NCBI GenBank assembly: GCA_001051155.2
Contig: JYIP02000017.1
Location: 208,231-272,230 of the forward strand
DNA length: 64,000 bases
Reading direction: 5' to 3'
Source of the DNA: Chrysoporthe austroafricana
Taxonomy: Eukaryota > Ascomycota > Sordariomycetes > Diaporthales > Cryphonectriaceae
Under the pieces are notes generated by a model. That model ran no database searches. It was not told the DNA's origin and saw only the letters and a program-made list of their open reading frames with translations. This document shows positions 23,008 through 34,267 of the stretch, piece by piece (position 1 is the first letter of the stretch; every line of letters starts with the position of its first letter). The position numbers were made by a program, and so were the translations under genes.

Positions 23008-24225
23008 ATGTTCGACCTGTATCAAGACTGGGTTGCAATCCCGACTCTTGTGTGCAGCACGCTGTCGGCGATTGCTACGGGGACGGTTATCATGTTATGG
23101 ATCCTGTCACGAAATGACGATAAATGGTCCTTCAGATACATGTTGATCATGAATCTGACGGTTGCTGGTAAGGTTCCATCTAATATCCGTGGGGCCAGAC
23201 TCCTATCCTCTTACCAAGGCACTGGGATATTGAGGTCTCTTGCTAACAATGAAATGATGCCTGTAGAGTTCATTAACTCGTGGAACAACACCATCTCAGG
23301 ATTTCAAGTTGTCTCATCGCAGCAACCACTCCCGCGAGGATTCTCATGTGACCTGAACGGATGGGTCGGCCAGGTTTCGGTCCAAGCTGCCGACTTCTCC
23401 GTCCTTGCAATCGCTATTGTCACAATCATGACTATCAGGTTCAACAGTCTGGCCATGAACAGCACTGTCGAGCAGCAGTTCCTGGCGTGTGGCCTTGTCT
23501 GGGTGATCCCCTGCACCACCGCGACTATTGCACTGGCCACAGGTCACATGGAGCCCGTCACAGGCAATTGGTGCTGGATCGCACGCGAGCCGCTCTATCT
23601 CCGCTACGTGCTGGGCCACGCGTGGCGCTTCACCATCTTCCTGGTGGTCATCAACATCTACATATGCGTCTTCCTAAGCGTACGACGTCGTCTCTCCCAG
23701 CGCGATAGATCGCCAGCCCTCAACCGCGAGTACTCGTTCAAAATGTACACCAGCTCCGCTTCCGACATCAACGCCACGATGATGAACAACGAGCTCATCC
23801 GCGGGAAGCACACGATGCCGAACACGGTGCGGGAGTCGACCACGCGCCACCACTCGCAGCGGAACAGGGAGACGGGGATCGAGGCCGCGCAGGACGCCAA
23901 GCAGGCAGCCCACGCGAGGCTAGGGGTGAACACGCGGGTCAAGATCACGGCGAGCAGCAGCCTGGACCACGACACGAAGCACTGGCTGCTGCTGTCGCTC
24001 TTCCCGCTCGCGTACATCATCGTCTGGATTCCCGGGCTCGCGAACCGCTTCGCGGAGCTGGCGGGCACGCAGTCGTTCGCCCTGGACGCGCTGCAGGCGA
24101 CGACACAGCTGACGGGCTTGGTGAATGCGCTCATATATGGGTTCCGAGAGCACTCCGAGGCACATCGGAGGCGAGGCCAGGCGCGGAGAAGGATGCAGCA
24201 CACGGGGCTCGACTTGAATGCGTAA
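23008..24225 (+). CDS. Seven-helix G-protein-coupled receptor (Git3 / cAMP-receptor-like)
   Basis: Two exons (23008-23167 and 23267-24225) around a 99-bp intron with GTAAGG donor, TGCTAAC branch site and TAG acceptor; the product has 372 residues. I chose ATG 23008 (MFDLYQDW). Hydrophobic helices include IPTLVCSTLSAIATGTVIML, MLIMNLTVAEFINSWNNTIS, FSVLAIAIVTIMTI, CGLVWVIPCTTATIAL, FTIFLVVINIYICVFL, and after a loop of about 120 residues LLLSLFPLAYIIVWIPGLAN and a last helix near TTQLTGLVNALIYGF. The conserved CDLNGWVGQ and NWCWIAREPLYLRYVLGHAW cysteine regions fit the fungal carbon-sensing or cAMP-receptor-like classes. The long third cytoplasmic loop is rich in Ser, Arg and His and probably couples to a G-alpha protein. 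The class is uncertain and the ligand unknown. Confidence 0.85.
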   Translation: MFDLYQDWVAIPTLVCSTLSAIATGTVIMLWILSRNDDKWSFRYMLIMNLTVAGKVPSNIRGARLLSSYQGTGILRSLANNEMMPVEFINSWNNTISGFQVVSSQQPLPRGFSCDLNGWVGQVSVQAADFSVLAIAIVTIMTIRFNSLAMNSTVEQQFLACGLVWVIPCTTATIALATGHMEPVTGNWCWIAREPLYLRYVLGHAWRFTIFLVVINIYICVFLSVRRRLSQRDRSPALNREYSFKMYTSSASDINATMMNNELIRGKHTMPNTVRESTTRHHSQRNRETGIEAAQDAKQAAHARLGVNTRVKITASSSLDHDTKHWLLLSLFPLAYIIVWIPGLANRFAELAGTQSFALDALQATTQLTGLVNALIYGFREHSEAHRRRGQARRRMQHTGLDLNA

Positions 24226-25083
24226 TGGACTCGGCTTGGTTCGGCTTGGTTTTGTTTGATCGCTGAATGTGCTGGTGCCTTGCCTCGGCGGCAAGTTCTC
24301 CGAGCTATTCATTATTACTGGGAAGATTAGCCAAGTAATTAATAAATCATGAGCTATTCAAATGTGAAATCTGCGAAATTCACTGATCAATCTTGGAAAA
24401 CACGCCCTCGCCTTCTTTCCGCAGGTCTGCGGACTCGATTTTGTGCGGATCGAAACTTGAGTCCAATGCGTCCGACAGCAAATCTCAGGTTTGATCATAT
24501 GAGCATTGCCACACGGCGGGACTTTCCAGGAAGAAGATACATGTTGAAAGCCGCTTGTACGTGCAGTTACTTATTAGTATGTTGCCGTAAATTTACAGTG
24601 CCACGCTCAGGGAGAAAGAGACTCGCAGAACTTCCCCGTCCAGAGGTAGATTAGCGACCGCCATCGAGATCCGCGAAGCGCAGCCCCGGCGCGGAAGCTA
24701 TGCGGTTTGTGGTTTAGTCACCGCATGCTCCGGTAATTGTGGGTCAGTCCGCTCTTCGTCGCCGCATCCCCAGCCTGCGGCCTCAGCGGAACTCCTGCCG
24801 CAGAACGTTATTGAGGCCGGATGGTCGTGGACCGGTGCGTAATTGCAGAGGAAGAACACCTGATACACTCCCTGAGCAACGCTCGTCTTCCAAGCAGGAT
24901 TTCGTGGACACATGGCAGTCCGTCAGTCCTTTCCGCAACCGTCCGCAACACCGCGAGACCGCAACATGTATTTAAGAGCGTCCTTATCGAGCTCCGGATG
25001 GGCATCGAAACAAACATCTGCAAGTCACGCATCGCTCTTATCCAAATAACACTTCATTTCATTCACATCGACATTACACAAAC
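24226..25083. other. Intergenic, no gene seen
   Basis: No supportable gene. CA-rich sequence immediately before 25084 is a normal fungal leader. Confidence 0.45.
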
Positions 25084-25959
25084 ATGGCAGACACAAAGCG
25101 CAAGGTTCTCATCACGGGATGCTCGGATGGCAGCTTAGGCGCGGGCCTCGCCGTTGCCTTCCACAAGGCCGGGCTGCACGTCTACGCGACGGCTCGCAAT
25201 CCCGCCAAGATGGCAAACCTCGCAGCCCTCGGCATCGAGACCCTTCCGCTCGACACGACGTCCGAGTCCTCCATCGCCGCCTGCGTCAGCAAGATTCCCG
25301 CGCTGGACATTCTCGTCAACAACGCCGGCGGCATGTATAGAATGCCGATCGCGGACATGAACATTGCAGAAGCAAAGGCCTCCTTTGATCTAAACGTGTG
25401 GTCGTATATCGCCATGACGCAGGCCTTCCTGCCTCTGTTGCTGAAATCAACCCATGGCGGCTTGATCGCGAACCAGACGTCCTCAGCCTCCGTCATCACG
25501 ATCCCGTTCCAGTCCACGTATAACGCGTCAAAGGCCGCAATCGCACAGTTCACGGACTGTCTCCGTCTCGAGCTCGAAGCCTTCGGCATCAAGGTTGTCG
25601 AGCTGAAGACGTCACTTGTCAAGAGCAACATGGTCTCCGACAAGAAGCAGGTGACCGGGCCCAAGTTGCCCCAGGGCTCGATCTACGGGCCGGCGGAGGA
25701 GGTAGTGGAATCTACCCTGCGTGGAGATCCTTTTGCCGGTGCGGGAATTGAGCAAGAGGTATATGCTAAGGACACCGTGGAGGCTCTTTTGAAGGATGAG
25801 CCGCCGATTGTTATTTACCTCGGTCAAGGTTCTGAGGGAGTTCCATCACTGCCTGCGAAGGTCGGGACGATGGATGAGGTCGTGAAGAAAATGACCCAGC
25901 TCGACCAAGTCGAAGAAATCATCAAATTGCATAGGCAATCTAGCATCGGCGGAAAGTGA
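25084..25959 (+). CDS. Short-chain dehydrogenase/reductase (AYR1-like)
   Basis: Single exon, 291 residues. Classical SDR features are visible: cofactor loop TGCSDGSLGAG (from Thr11), NNAG (79-82), catalytic serine in NQTSSAS (about 133-135) and the YNASK active site (Tyr146, Lys150). The extended loop between TG and GAG, and the tail after residue 190, resemble fungal 1-acyldihydroxyacetone-phosphate reductase-like proteins, which use NADPH. No signal peptide or clear membrane helix. The substrate is not predictable; many genes of this type are involved in lipid or secondary metabolism. Start codon context AACATGGCA is good. Confidence 0.88.
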   Translation: MADTKRKVLITGCSDGSLGAGLAVAFHKAGLHVYATARNPAKMANLAALGIETLPLDTTSESSIAACVSKIPALDILVNNAGGMYRMPIADMNIAEAKASFDLNVWSYIAMTQAFLPLLLKSTHGGLIANQTSSASVITIPFQSTYNASKAAIAQFTDCLRLELEAFGIKVVELKTSLVKSNMVSDKKQVTGPKLPQGSIYGPAEEVVESTLRGDPFAGAGIEQEVYAKDTVEALLKDEPPIVIYLGQGSEGVPSLPAKVGTMDEVVKKMTQLDQVEEIIKLHRQSSIGGK

Positions 25960-27353
25960 TCCGTTGAACACAGGCCTTGGTGGACCGGGAATCGTTCCAC
26001 AGGATTAATATCGCTTGTATCTAATGTTGTCTCTATTGGCGATGTGATTTTGTCATATTCGCTATATATTTCCAGATCTGGCATCTCACCTGTATATCCA
26101 ACGCAACCATGACCACGTCAAAATATTGCCGGCGCATGTTTGCAAACTAGAAAGTACTTTTCTCATCATACGTCTGGCCTCTTCATGCCCACTCTTAGCG
26201 GCCCAGGAGAGTTTCTCTCTCCCTCGCGTGCGCGCGCTAGGTAGACCATTTGTAAGCCAAAACTCTTGCTACTTCTTCGTCTTGACTTTCAAAAACCTTA
26301 TTCTGTAGTACGAGGACTGCAGGCACCACCCAACCTTGAGCGAGATCGCTTTAGCTTGGAGAGCCTGGCCCATGGACCTGAGCACCGCCCACATAATGGC
26401 TGAGCCAGGGAGAGGGAAGGCTTGCGGACCGATGAGCCCCTACGCCCGTGTGTTCTAGGTTCAGCAAGAAACCTGTCATCTGGCGGACGCAGAACGAGTC
26501 CGATGGTGTAGTGTTGGCTATAGTACGGGACGAGGTGGTGATGGAAAGTGGCTGTGTCTTTCGGATCCTGAGACGAGTGCGGCGTATTGTCTAATGTGCC
26601 TTATTATGAGGTAGTATTATTATTAGCTGCTTCGAGTGTTCGGTTCTTGACCGGATTCCGCAGAGGCGTGGCTGGATAGGAAGCACAATTTGCAAGGAGC
26701 AGTCTTGAGTACCTAGGTAGCTTTAGGGCCCTCCGTGCCAGTAAGTAGGTACCACGCCGAGGTGGGAGAGAGCTTACCGTACTGCCCCCTGTCGTACTGT
26801 GCCTTGCTCCAACGTGAAGCGCCGACTGACTGCTTCGCCCTCGCTGGGCTTGCACCATTTCTACCCTGGGGGACCAGCGGCGACCGGATGGACGGGTGCA
26901 CGGGTCCAGCAGCTACAGTGCTCGAAGTAGTTAATTACCCATTTGCTTAGCACCATCGCCGGCTCTCAGTGCGGCGGGCCAGCCGTTGTCGCGGATCCTA
27001 GTGCCCACGACCACTACAGCGCTGGATATGCAGGAGGCAAGATTCGGTAAAGACCCGCCGTCCCCGCCGGCTGTTAGCGCCAGAGGGCCCCGCGCCTGAG
27101 CGAGCCGATACAGGCATTCATTCTAGGCGTGACGGCCAAATATCTTGGAAATCACGTGGGAGCTATCCAGGCACTGATGTGATGCGTAGATAGGTTCAGA
27201 AGCCCAAAACTTCACACGCACTCATTTATAACAATCCAATAAAACTCAGCAGCGCCCGACTGGCATCAATAGACGGCGGCCATTCTATGTCGAGCCCCAC
27301 GCCTTCACAATCTTCTTGAAGAGAAACAATTATAACGGAGAAGCGGTTAAATT
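25960..27353. other. Intergenic, no gene seen
   Basis: 1.4 kb without a recognisable gene between the SDR stop and the 3' end of the ankyrin NLR. It marks the left border of the NLR island. Confidence 0.45.
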
Positions 27354-30300
27354 TTATTCGAACAGTTCCACTATGTTCACATCGCCATTTCGAACGGCCC
27401 AATACCGCGGCGTCTGCCCGTCCTTGTCTCTGGCCTCCTTGTCAGCACCCGCTTCGACAAGAAGCTTTGCGACGTTTAAAGAGCCATTCCAGGCGGCCTG
27501 GGAGAGCGGCGTCTGCCCGTCCTTGTCTCTGGCCTCCTTATTAGCACCCGCTTCGACAAGAAGCTTTGCGACGTTTAAAGAGCCATTCCAGGCGGCCTGG
27601 GAGAGCGGCGTCTGCCCGTCCTTGTCTCTGGCCTCCTTGTCAGCACCCGCTTCGACAAGAAGCTTTGCGACGTTTAAAGAGCCATTCCAGGCGGCCCGGG
27701 AGAGCGGCGTCTGCCTGTCCTTGTCTCTGGCCTCCTTGTCAGCACCCGCTTCGATAAGAAGCTTTGCGACGTCTGAAAAGCCATTCAAGGCGGCCTGGGA
27801 GAGCGGCGTCCGCCCGTTCATGTCTCTGGCCTCCTTGTCAGCACCCGTTTCGACAAGAAGCTCTGCGACATTTAAAGAGCCATTCCAGGCCCGGGAGAGC
27901 GGCGTCCGCCCGTCCTTGTCTCTGGCCTCCTTATTAGCACCCGCTTCGATAAGAAGTTTTGCGACGTTTAAAGAGCCATTCCAGGCCCGGGAGAGCGGCG
28001 TCCGCCCGTCCTTATCTCTGGCCTCCTTGTCAGCACCCGTTTCGACAAGAAGCTTTGCGATATCTAAAGAGCCAATCCAGGCGGCCCAAGAGAGCGGCGT
28101 CCGCCCGTCCTTATCTCTGGCCTCCTTATTAGCACCCGCTTCGATAAGAAGCTCTGCGATATCTGAAAAGCCATTCAAGGCGGCCCAAGAGAGCGGCGTC
28201 CGCCCGTCTTTGTCTCTGGCCTCCTTGTCAGCACCCGCTTCGACAAGAAGCTTTGCGACATCTAAAGAGCCATTCCAGGCAGCCCGGGAGAGCGGCGTCT
28301 GCCTATCCTTATCTCTGGCCTCCTTATCAGCACCCGTTTCGATAAGAAGCTTTGCGATATCTAAAGAGCCAATCCAGGCGGCCTGGGAGAGCGGCGTCCG
28401 CCCGTCTTTGTCTCTGGCCTCCTTGTCAGCACCCGCTTCGACAAGAAGCTTTGCGACGTTTAAAGAGCCATTCCAGGCGGCCCGGGAGAGCGGCGTCTGC
28501 CCGTCCTTGTCTCTGGCCTCCTTGTCAGCACCCGCTTCGACAAGAAGCTTTGCGATATCTAAAGAGCCATTCAAGGCGGCCCGGGAGAGCGGCGTCCGCC
28601 CGTCCTTGTCTCTGGCCTCCTTGTCAGCACCCATTTCGACAAGAAGCTTCGCGATGTCTAAGTAGCCGTCTTCGGCGGCCTGGTGCAGAAGATTTGCGTC
28701 CGGCGTATGGTGGCGCACTTCATTCTTCTCCAAGAGATTGTACAAGTATATCCACTGCTGCAAAGGAAAGCCCTGCAAGAAACTTCTTTGAACAATCCCT
28801 TCGGATTCAGCTTTATCTGCATGATGCAGAATGGTACGGACGGCGTACTTGAGAAAGGGGAAAGACTGTTGGGCTAAGCTTCGAATATCAACTGCATTTT
28901 GGCTGGATGCCTTCGGCAATTGTTTAGGCAGACGTAAAATCCCGCATATATCAGCGCAAATATACTTCAGACAGTATCGTTTCAGTTGTTCATGGCTTTG
29001 TCCTTGGAACCGATCTCCCACATCCGGCCAGATTTCTTGCAATCTGTTGTCTTTGAGAAAGAAATCCCGTACCGATTCGTGAATGAACTGGACCACTGGA
29101 GTTTCCGAGTTGGTAGTTTCGGCTAATCCTTTAGAAGAATCCACTATGAATCTCCGAATGATATCAAGGGTAATAAGCCTTTCGTCCCAAGGCCCAAATG
29201 ATTCGTAGTCCGTTTCGGTAAGAATAGCGAAGTACAATTCTTCAGGCCTCAAGGGCTGTTTTGCGAAAAGGATCCATTGAATGCACATAATCATTCCGTA
29301 TCTGTTCCGAGCGTCTCGAGTCAACATATCCCGAAAAAGATCATGCAATCCGGTCGGGATTTCTCGAAGTCGTTTGCGTAAAGCGCGGTTGTTTCCGCGA
29401 TCGTTTTCCTTATTAAGGATATTCACAACCAGGACGACCCACATGAAAACACCTGACGCCTTGGCCCGCAGCTCAGTGATGATCCGTTTTCCGGCCTCGT
29501 CATGTTCGATCTTAAGCTCGCTATGGATATAGTTGGCGATATCTTGATTATGGCCTTCCTGGCCTTCTAAAATCAACTCTATCCCGTGAGCGATAGTAAT
29601 GTGAGGATAGTGTCGGCTGGAAAAGCAGAGTTGGAACCGGATGTTGGACACAATAACCAATTCGCCAATACGCTCGAAAAATGATAACATATCTCGGATC
29701 TCGTCTTCGTTGCATTCATCCAGCGCATCGATGAAGCAGACTACCGATGACTGGCCAAGATTCTGGACGAATTTCTGAAACAGATCCTTAAGCAATTCGA
29801 TATCCCATTGTATCTGGCCATGCTGCGGCCATACAGTCAGACGGATTGAGTCGAATATGACCTCAAGTTCTGGGATGCGTTGTAGTAGTTGCAAGAGCAG
29901 TGATCGGAACATTCCAGCGGTAGATTTCTCGAGCGCCTCGCCACGTGCATTGAAAAAGAATGACAGGATGATCTTGTCGCTTGCCGTCTTTCGCTCTCGA
30001 TCCAACGCATACTTCATCAGCGTCGACTTCCCTGTTCCTGGATGTCCCTTGATCCAGAGGAGCCCATGATGCTCAGTTACCTTACTGGGATCAAGCCAAT
30101 CGCGATACTCGTCTTTCGTATTCAGCCACTTGCAAGTCTTTGCGTGGGCCATCTTAATAGTCATACGGCGTGCATCGATTTGGTGAAATCCTAGAGAATC
30201 CCGCAACTGTTTCCTCTGCTCTTTCGTCAGGGAGGAACTAGCATTGGGAATTCGATTCTCAGGAAGGCTCGCTGTCATTCGTCGGAGGGCGGCAGCGACC

Positions 30301-31314
30301 TTCTTGTACTCGACGTCCTCGGGACCGCTAAAGCGGCACATGCCCATATGATCCCGACCGATATGTTCGGTAGTTTCGACGGCTAGAAAGTTGAGATACG
30401 ACGAGGTATCTTCCACAACCTGAGTACATTGAATGGTTAGTCGTATTGAGATTGAGGACAGAGAGGCTCGCATACTTTGTGGCCGTTCAGAGCCTTGACG
30501 CCTAGGTCTTCCTGAAAAGAGTGTATAGTCCACTGCCGCTCGTGTGCCATAGGACTGAATTCGTCCCTCAACTCTCTTAGGCGTTCGGATGAAGGGAGGA
30601 GGGTGTTTACAATTTCCTTGTTGACCCTGAACCCCATAACCTTGGCTACCAGCTCGGCAGCATGCCTGAGGATACCTCGCGGATCTGCTCCCCCGTGCGG
30701 AGTTCCGAAAAATATGATCCCGGTCGTAGACTCAAAAACACTTCGGAGGTGGGTTTGTCCTTGACAGCATCCGCTCGACCGCCGCAGCAGCTCCTTCACG
30801 ACGATCCCGCCCAGGCTATGGACAACGAACAGAAGAGGGGTTGCAGGTTCCCCTCTACGTTCAGCTTCGAGGGCGACGAGAAAGTCCCACGCTATATCTC
30901 GGACGGTACTGCAGCTGACTGGTTGGCCAACCCAATGCCTGATATGGGTATCGTATCCATAAGTCAGGATTCGGGCATTCGGGACGGTTGTAGGAAGGAG
31001 GTCACGGGGCCAGTATACAGCGGGGCGGGCGCTGTCCTTGGCCTGGTAAGGCGTTGAGAAAGGATTGAGCCGCCGGGCTTTGGGCGGGGGCTCTGAAGTC
31101 TCGTCGTCGTCATGTTCAGACTGCCGAGGATCGCCTCTCTTGTGCGTCCATGTACGCTCTGGATGGCCGGTGAACCCATGGACAAAGACGATACTAATCG
31201 GTCAGCTCAGCATCGGAAACACAAAAACAGTTGCCTGGTGGCGACGTACTCTAGTGTTGGACTGTCGTGGGGTACCACCACGGTCAATCCAGTAGAGGGG
31301 ATCTTTTGGTGCAT
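27354..31314 (-). CDS. NLR: alpha/beta hydrolase - NACHT - ankyrin repeats
   Basis: Three exons: 31314-31250, 31193-30476 and 30419-27354 (introns 57 and 56 bp), 1282 residues. Domain 1 (about 20-260) is a lipase-like alpha/beta hydrolase with IVFVHGFTGHPERTW and the nucleophile elbow VVHSLGG (Ser148), followed by FFGTPHGGADP. Domain 2 (about 370-560) is NACHT: Walker A GHPGTGKST (Lys392) and Walker B VVCFIDALDEC, then SNIRFQLCFSSRHYP. A helical bridge with VQFIHESVRDFFL leads to domain 3 (833-1282), 14 ankyrin units of which about 12 are near-identical. This architecture belongs to fungal NLRs in which a hydrolase effector is released when the repeats sense a ligand; their roles in allorecognition or immunity are known for only a few members. 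All signature residues are intact, so a functional protein is likely. Confidence 0.92.
27357..28706 (-). repeat. 99-bp ankyrin repeat array, 14 units
   Basis: Units encode 33 residues (core TPLSRAAWNGSLNVAKLL, then VEAGADKEARDKDG). Units 2-13 are nearly identical; units 8 and 9 are 32 residues long because one alanine codon is missing. The first and last units are diverged caps. Differences concentrate at a few positions (W/L, S/F, N/I, L/V, V/I, A/T, D/N). Confidence 0.95.
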
Positions 31315-32761
31315 TGTTTGTGCGCTAAAGTGTGCTTGCTAGCAGGGAACCAAGCGCGCACCTCCTCTCCTTTCAAAGCCCGACTGGCTTCGTCTAGAGC
31401 AATGCTGACTGTTGACAAGGCGAGGTTTTAGAGCGGAGGCGACTGGAAGTCAAGTGCGAGTGGTCAAGCGTATCATGCTGTAGAGAGAGGGCAATAGAAC
31501 AAAATAGTATTCTAGGCTGTGCAAACCCATCGATGGGAAGACAATCGCGGGGTTGGCCAGCCTGCAAGTCGGGACAAGGGGGCGAAGCGGGGGCAGTGCA
31601 GTACTTACTGTACGTTCCGTGCCTGTCCGCGGATTCAACGCGAGCGAATCGCTAGAGCGAAGCCGCCTGCCACGAAGACAGATCTGCGCTCTCGGCCATG
31701 AAAAGAGAACGTACAGTACCCAGGGAAAGGGTTGCCGCCGCCTGCTTCAGGAACGATAGTACCGCCTCGCTGGGCTGATTACCAGCCTGGCCATCCGCAC
31801 TGCCATGGTTGGTACAAAAGCTGACTTTATGCCAGGGGCGTCACTAGTTATTGCGAGACAATCTTCCCCCTGGGTCGCAGGCCGCTGCGGGACATGTGCC
31901 GTTTCCAGCTCCTCCCGTGCTCTCAAGAACCCCGGCTCACGCCTGTTAGCAGAATCATATTGCTGCCTGGAAAGATGGACGCGGCCGGGCTCTGGACAGA
32001 TATTCTGCCCGTGCGGTGGCCTAGTAGCTCTGTCCCCCCATGGCTCGTTATAGGTAGGCTCCGCGGGGAGAACGGGGGCGGAGCGCGGAGACTGTATAGC
32101 GTGGCGTGCATTAATTACATCTGCAGCACACGATTGTCGAGGCCACGAGACCCCACCCGGAGCCCTCACACAGCGACTGTGCATGACCAGCGATTGGCAG
32201 AAAGGCGGCAGACGATGGTGCTGTGGCGCCCAATCCCGACTATCTACGTAGGCACCTAGAGTCTTCCCTAGCCAACGCGAGCGTATAGTGCGGGACGCAA
32301 GTGGCAAATAATGCATGCCGCTGACATAGCGTACAAAAGGGACTGTGCATGTGTTGTCCGACAATTCGCTGGAGACGGGCCTGCTTGCTTGGGCAGACCG
32401 CAGCTCTACACACCCCCCGGTACAGACTAAGACTGTAATGGTATACTACCACGGTCAGTCTAAGGTGCAGCTGCCCGTGGGGGATGCCTCCAGGATGAGT
32501 ACAAGGCTGGCGGGTCCAAGACGACACACGGCCAGGCCGGGCTCAGGCTTGGTACCCCGGCACTCAGCAGTCAATTCCAAGTATTATCCTGAAACAATGA
32601 CAGTCTCCCCTTCAGGCAAGCCAGTCGACACGGCTAACTGTCCCGAATGTGGACACAGCAATGCTACGCCGACACAAAGCGTCAAAGCAGGGTGACGGGA
32701 CAAGCACAAGCTTTGGCGGGACGATCAGAATGCATCAATAGCGCCGACCACATAACCTAAT
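31315..32761. other. Upstream region of the ankyrin NLR, partly duplicated
   Basis: No gene recognised. 31361 to about 32420 contains several blocks shared with 34574-34970 in the same orientation and order (see the duplicated-segment entries). The middle (about 31470-32130) is specific to this copy. Confidence 0.6.
31361..32420 (+). repeat. Duplicated upstream segment, copy A
   Basis: Blocks 31361-31465, 32138-32300 and 32365-32420 match copy B at 34574-34970. Shared strings include AAAGCCCGACTGGCTTC, GACAAGGCGAGGTT (GCCAAGGCGAGGTT in B), CCCCACCCGGAGCC, GGCGGCAGACGA, TGGCGCCCAATCC and AGACGGGCCTGCTT. It lies 5' of the ankyrin NLR start. Confidence 0.85.
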
Positions 32762-34267
32762 TTACGATCTCTTGACCGGGTTCTTCCTCTTCTTGGCAGG
32801 CCCTGGTTTTGAGAATGACGTATCCGGAGTTGCTGACTGGTCGTCCCCATCCACAAGCACCGACGCGGAGCCGACCTCGGGTAATGCCAGACGGCCCTCG
32901 AGACCCTGCGAGAGGCCGGTCGACTCAGAAAGCGCCGGGACGTCAAAGTTTATCTCCAACGGCAGTTGGTCGATGGCCGAGCAGATTCGTTTGAAGTGAT
33001 TTGGCATCCAAGTATCGTAGATATTTTTCGTAAACTGGTGTGCCGCCCACTTCTCCTTGCCGTCCAGTTCCGTAAAGTTGAATTTACGGATCGGGTGACG
33101 GTAATACTTAGTATCTTTCCCATCGATTACCGGATAGTGGCCGTAGATCCGTACCGACTCGTGGTCGTGTGAAACAGAGAAGGCGAGGATTTCCCGATGG
33201 ATTTCGCCTTCGCGCTTGACGAGACGAAAGAGCTCGACGATGCCTCGTGCCGCAAGGGTCATGCTGTGGGCATTCTGGCGGTCCGCGATATCCAGTGCTG
33301 CAGCTCCGCACTTCACCTCACAAGCCAGGAAGGGGAAGTACAGATAGTATGTAGCCATGAAGAGGGATTGGTCGCCAGCGATAAAGTCGCCAATGAATGG
33401 CGATAGCTTGGTGAGTTGGTCGTCGGTAAATGCCTCTCGCCGGAACCCGACGGAATAATCCGGCTGCGGACGAGTCCCGGTTAGCGGGATCGAGTTATTC
33501 CATCCCTCGTTTGTGCTTTCGATCAAGCATTTCAGCCCTGTAGCGCCGTATATCACGAGGATTTCTGCCGAGGGAACGATCAAGGGCGTAATATCTCGCA
33601 AGACCCTCGCTTCGTTCCTATCTTCTACACTTCGGCATGTCTGTTCAAAATGGCTATTTTCAAAGAGTGACCCGCTTGGGATCGTCTGCTGTGTGTTGAG
33701 CAAGGCGTGACAGTCTTTCTTGCTCGCCTCGGAGATCCCAAGATCTGACTTGTCCATGAAACTGCCCTTAGTGGCGAGCAGTACCTTGTAGCGCTGGTCT
33801 CGGTATTGTATACTCTTCTCTTCTCGCGGCCTCTGGTCGCTCGGCGTTATAGACGAGGCAGAGTTCGACCGCTTGCGTCCACTGAGGACAGACAAGGACC
33901 GCTTTCGTGCCAGTGCGTGCTCGTACTCCATGTCGGGCTCGAACCACCCGCGGGGCCAGCGTCCTTCTCTTCTCCAGAGGTCGATTGGGTCGTCGGGGGC
34001 AGCGCAGTCTGCTGCGGCGTTGTCGAACGCCTCAGGGGCAGGGGCAGGCGGTCTCGACGTCCTGGGTCGTTTCGGAGAGGATTGGGGACCAAGATCCGGT
34101 ATGTCTTCAGTGGCTCGCTTTCGGCTTTGACGTTGGCGTTTGCGCGTCGGAGCGTCTTGGTCTGTCCATGGTCAGCTGCGGCCTGCCGTCGCTTCATCAT
34201 AAGACATACCCTGATCCTCCAGATTGCGCCTCTTTTTGGCGGCTTCCTGTGCCCGGGTCTGGGCCAT
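32762..34267 (-). CDS. DUF7924-type protein with PD-(D/E)XK-like signature
   Basis: Two exons (34267-34210 and 34161-32762), 48-bp intron in phase 1, 485 residues. The N-terminus is basic and low-complexity (MAQTRAQEAAKKRRN, SRKRATED, SPKRPRTSRPPAPAP). It is followed by the family opening DPIDLWRREGRWPRGWFEPD and HALARKRS. The conserved C-terminal domain has TRPQPDYSVGF, YLYFPFLACEVKCG, DIADRQNAHSM, KYYRHPIRKFNF and DTWMPNHFKRI, then a basic tail ending KKRKNPVKRS that looks like a nuclear localisation signal. The spacing of Pro-Asp (253-254), Glu-x-Lys (301-303) and a following Gln315 matches the active-site pattern of restriction-endonuclease-like folds. I infer a nuclease-like domain; no activity is known to me. 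It sits between two NLR genes and is divergent from the patatin NLR. Confidence 0.85.

Noticed and set aside
27316..28665. 449-codon plus-strand frame made of repeated SGVCPSLSLASL-type units
   Set aside because: It is the antisense of the ankyrin array. A 99-bp repeat with no stop in one unit stays open in every copy, so its length means nothing.
33930..33960. tRNA B-box-like string on the minus strand
   Set aside because: It lies inside the DUF7924 coding exon and no matching A-box or cloverleaf is visible. I found no credible tRNA or rRNA gene in the window by eye.
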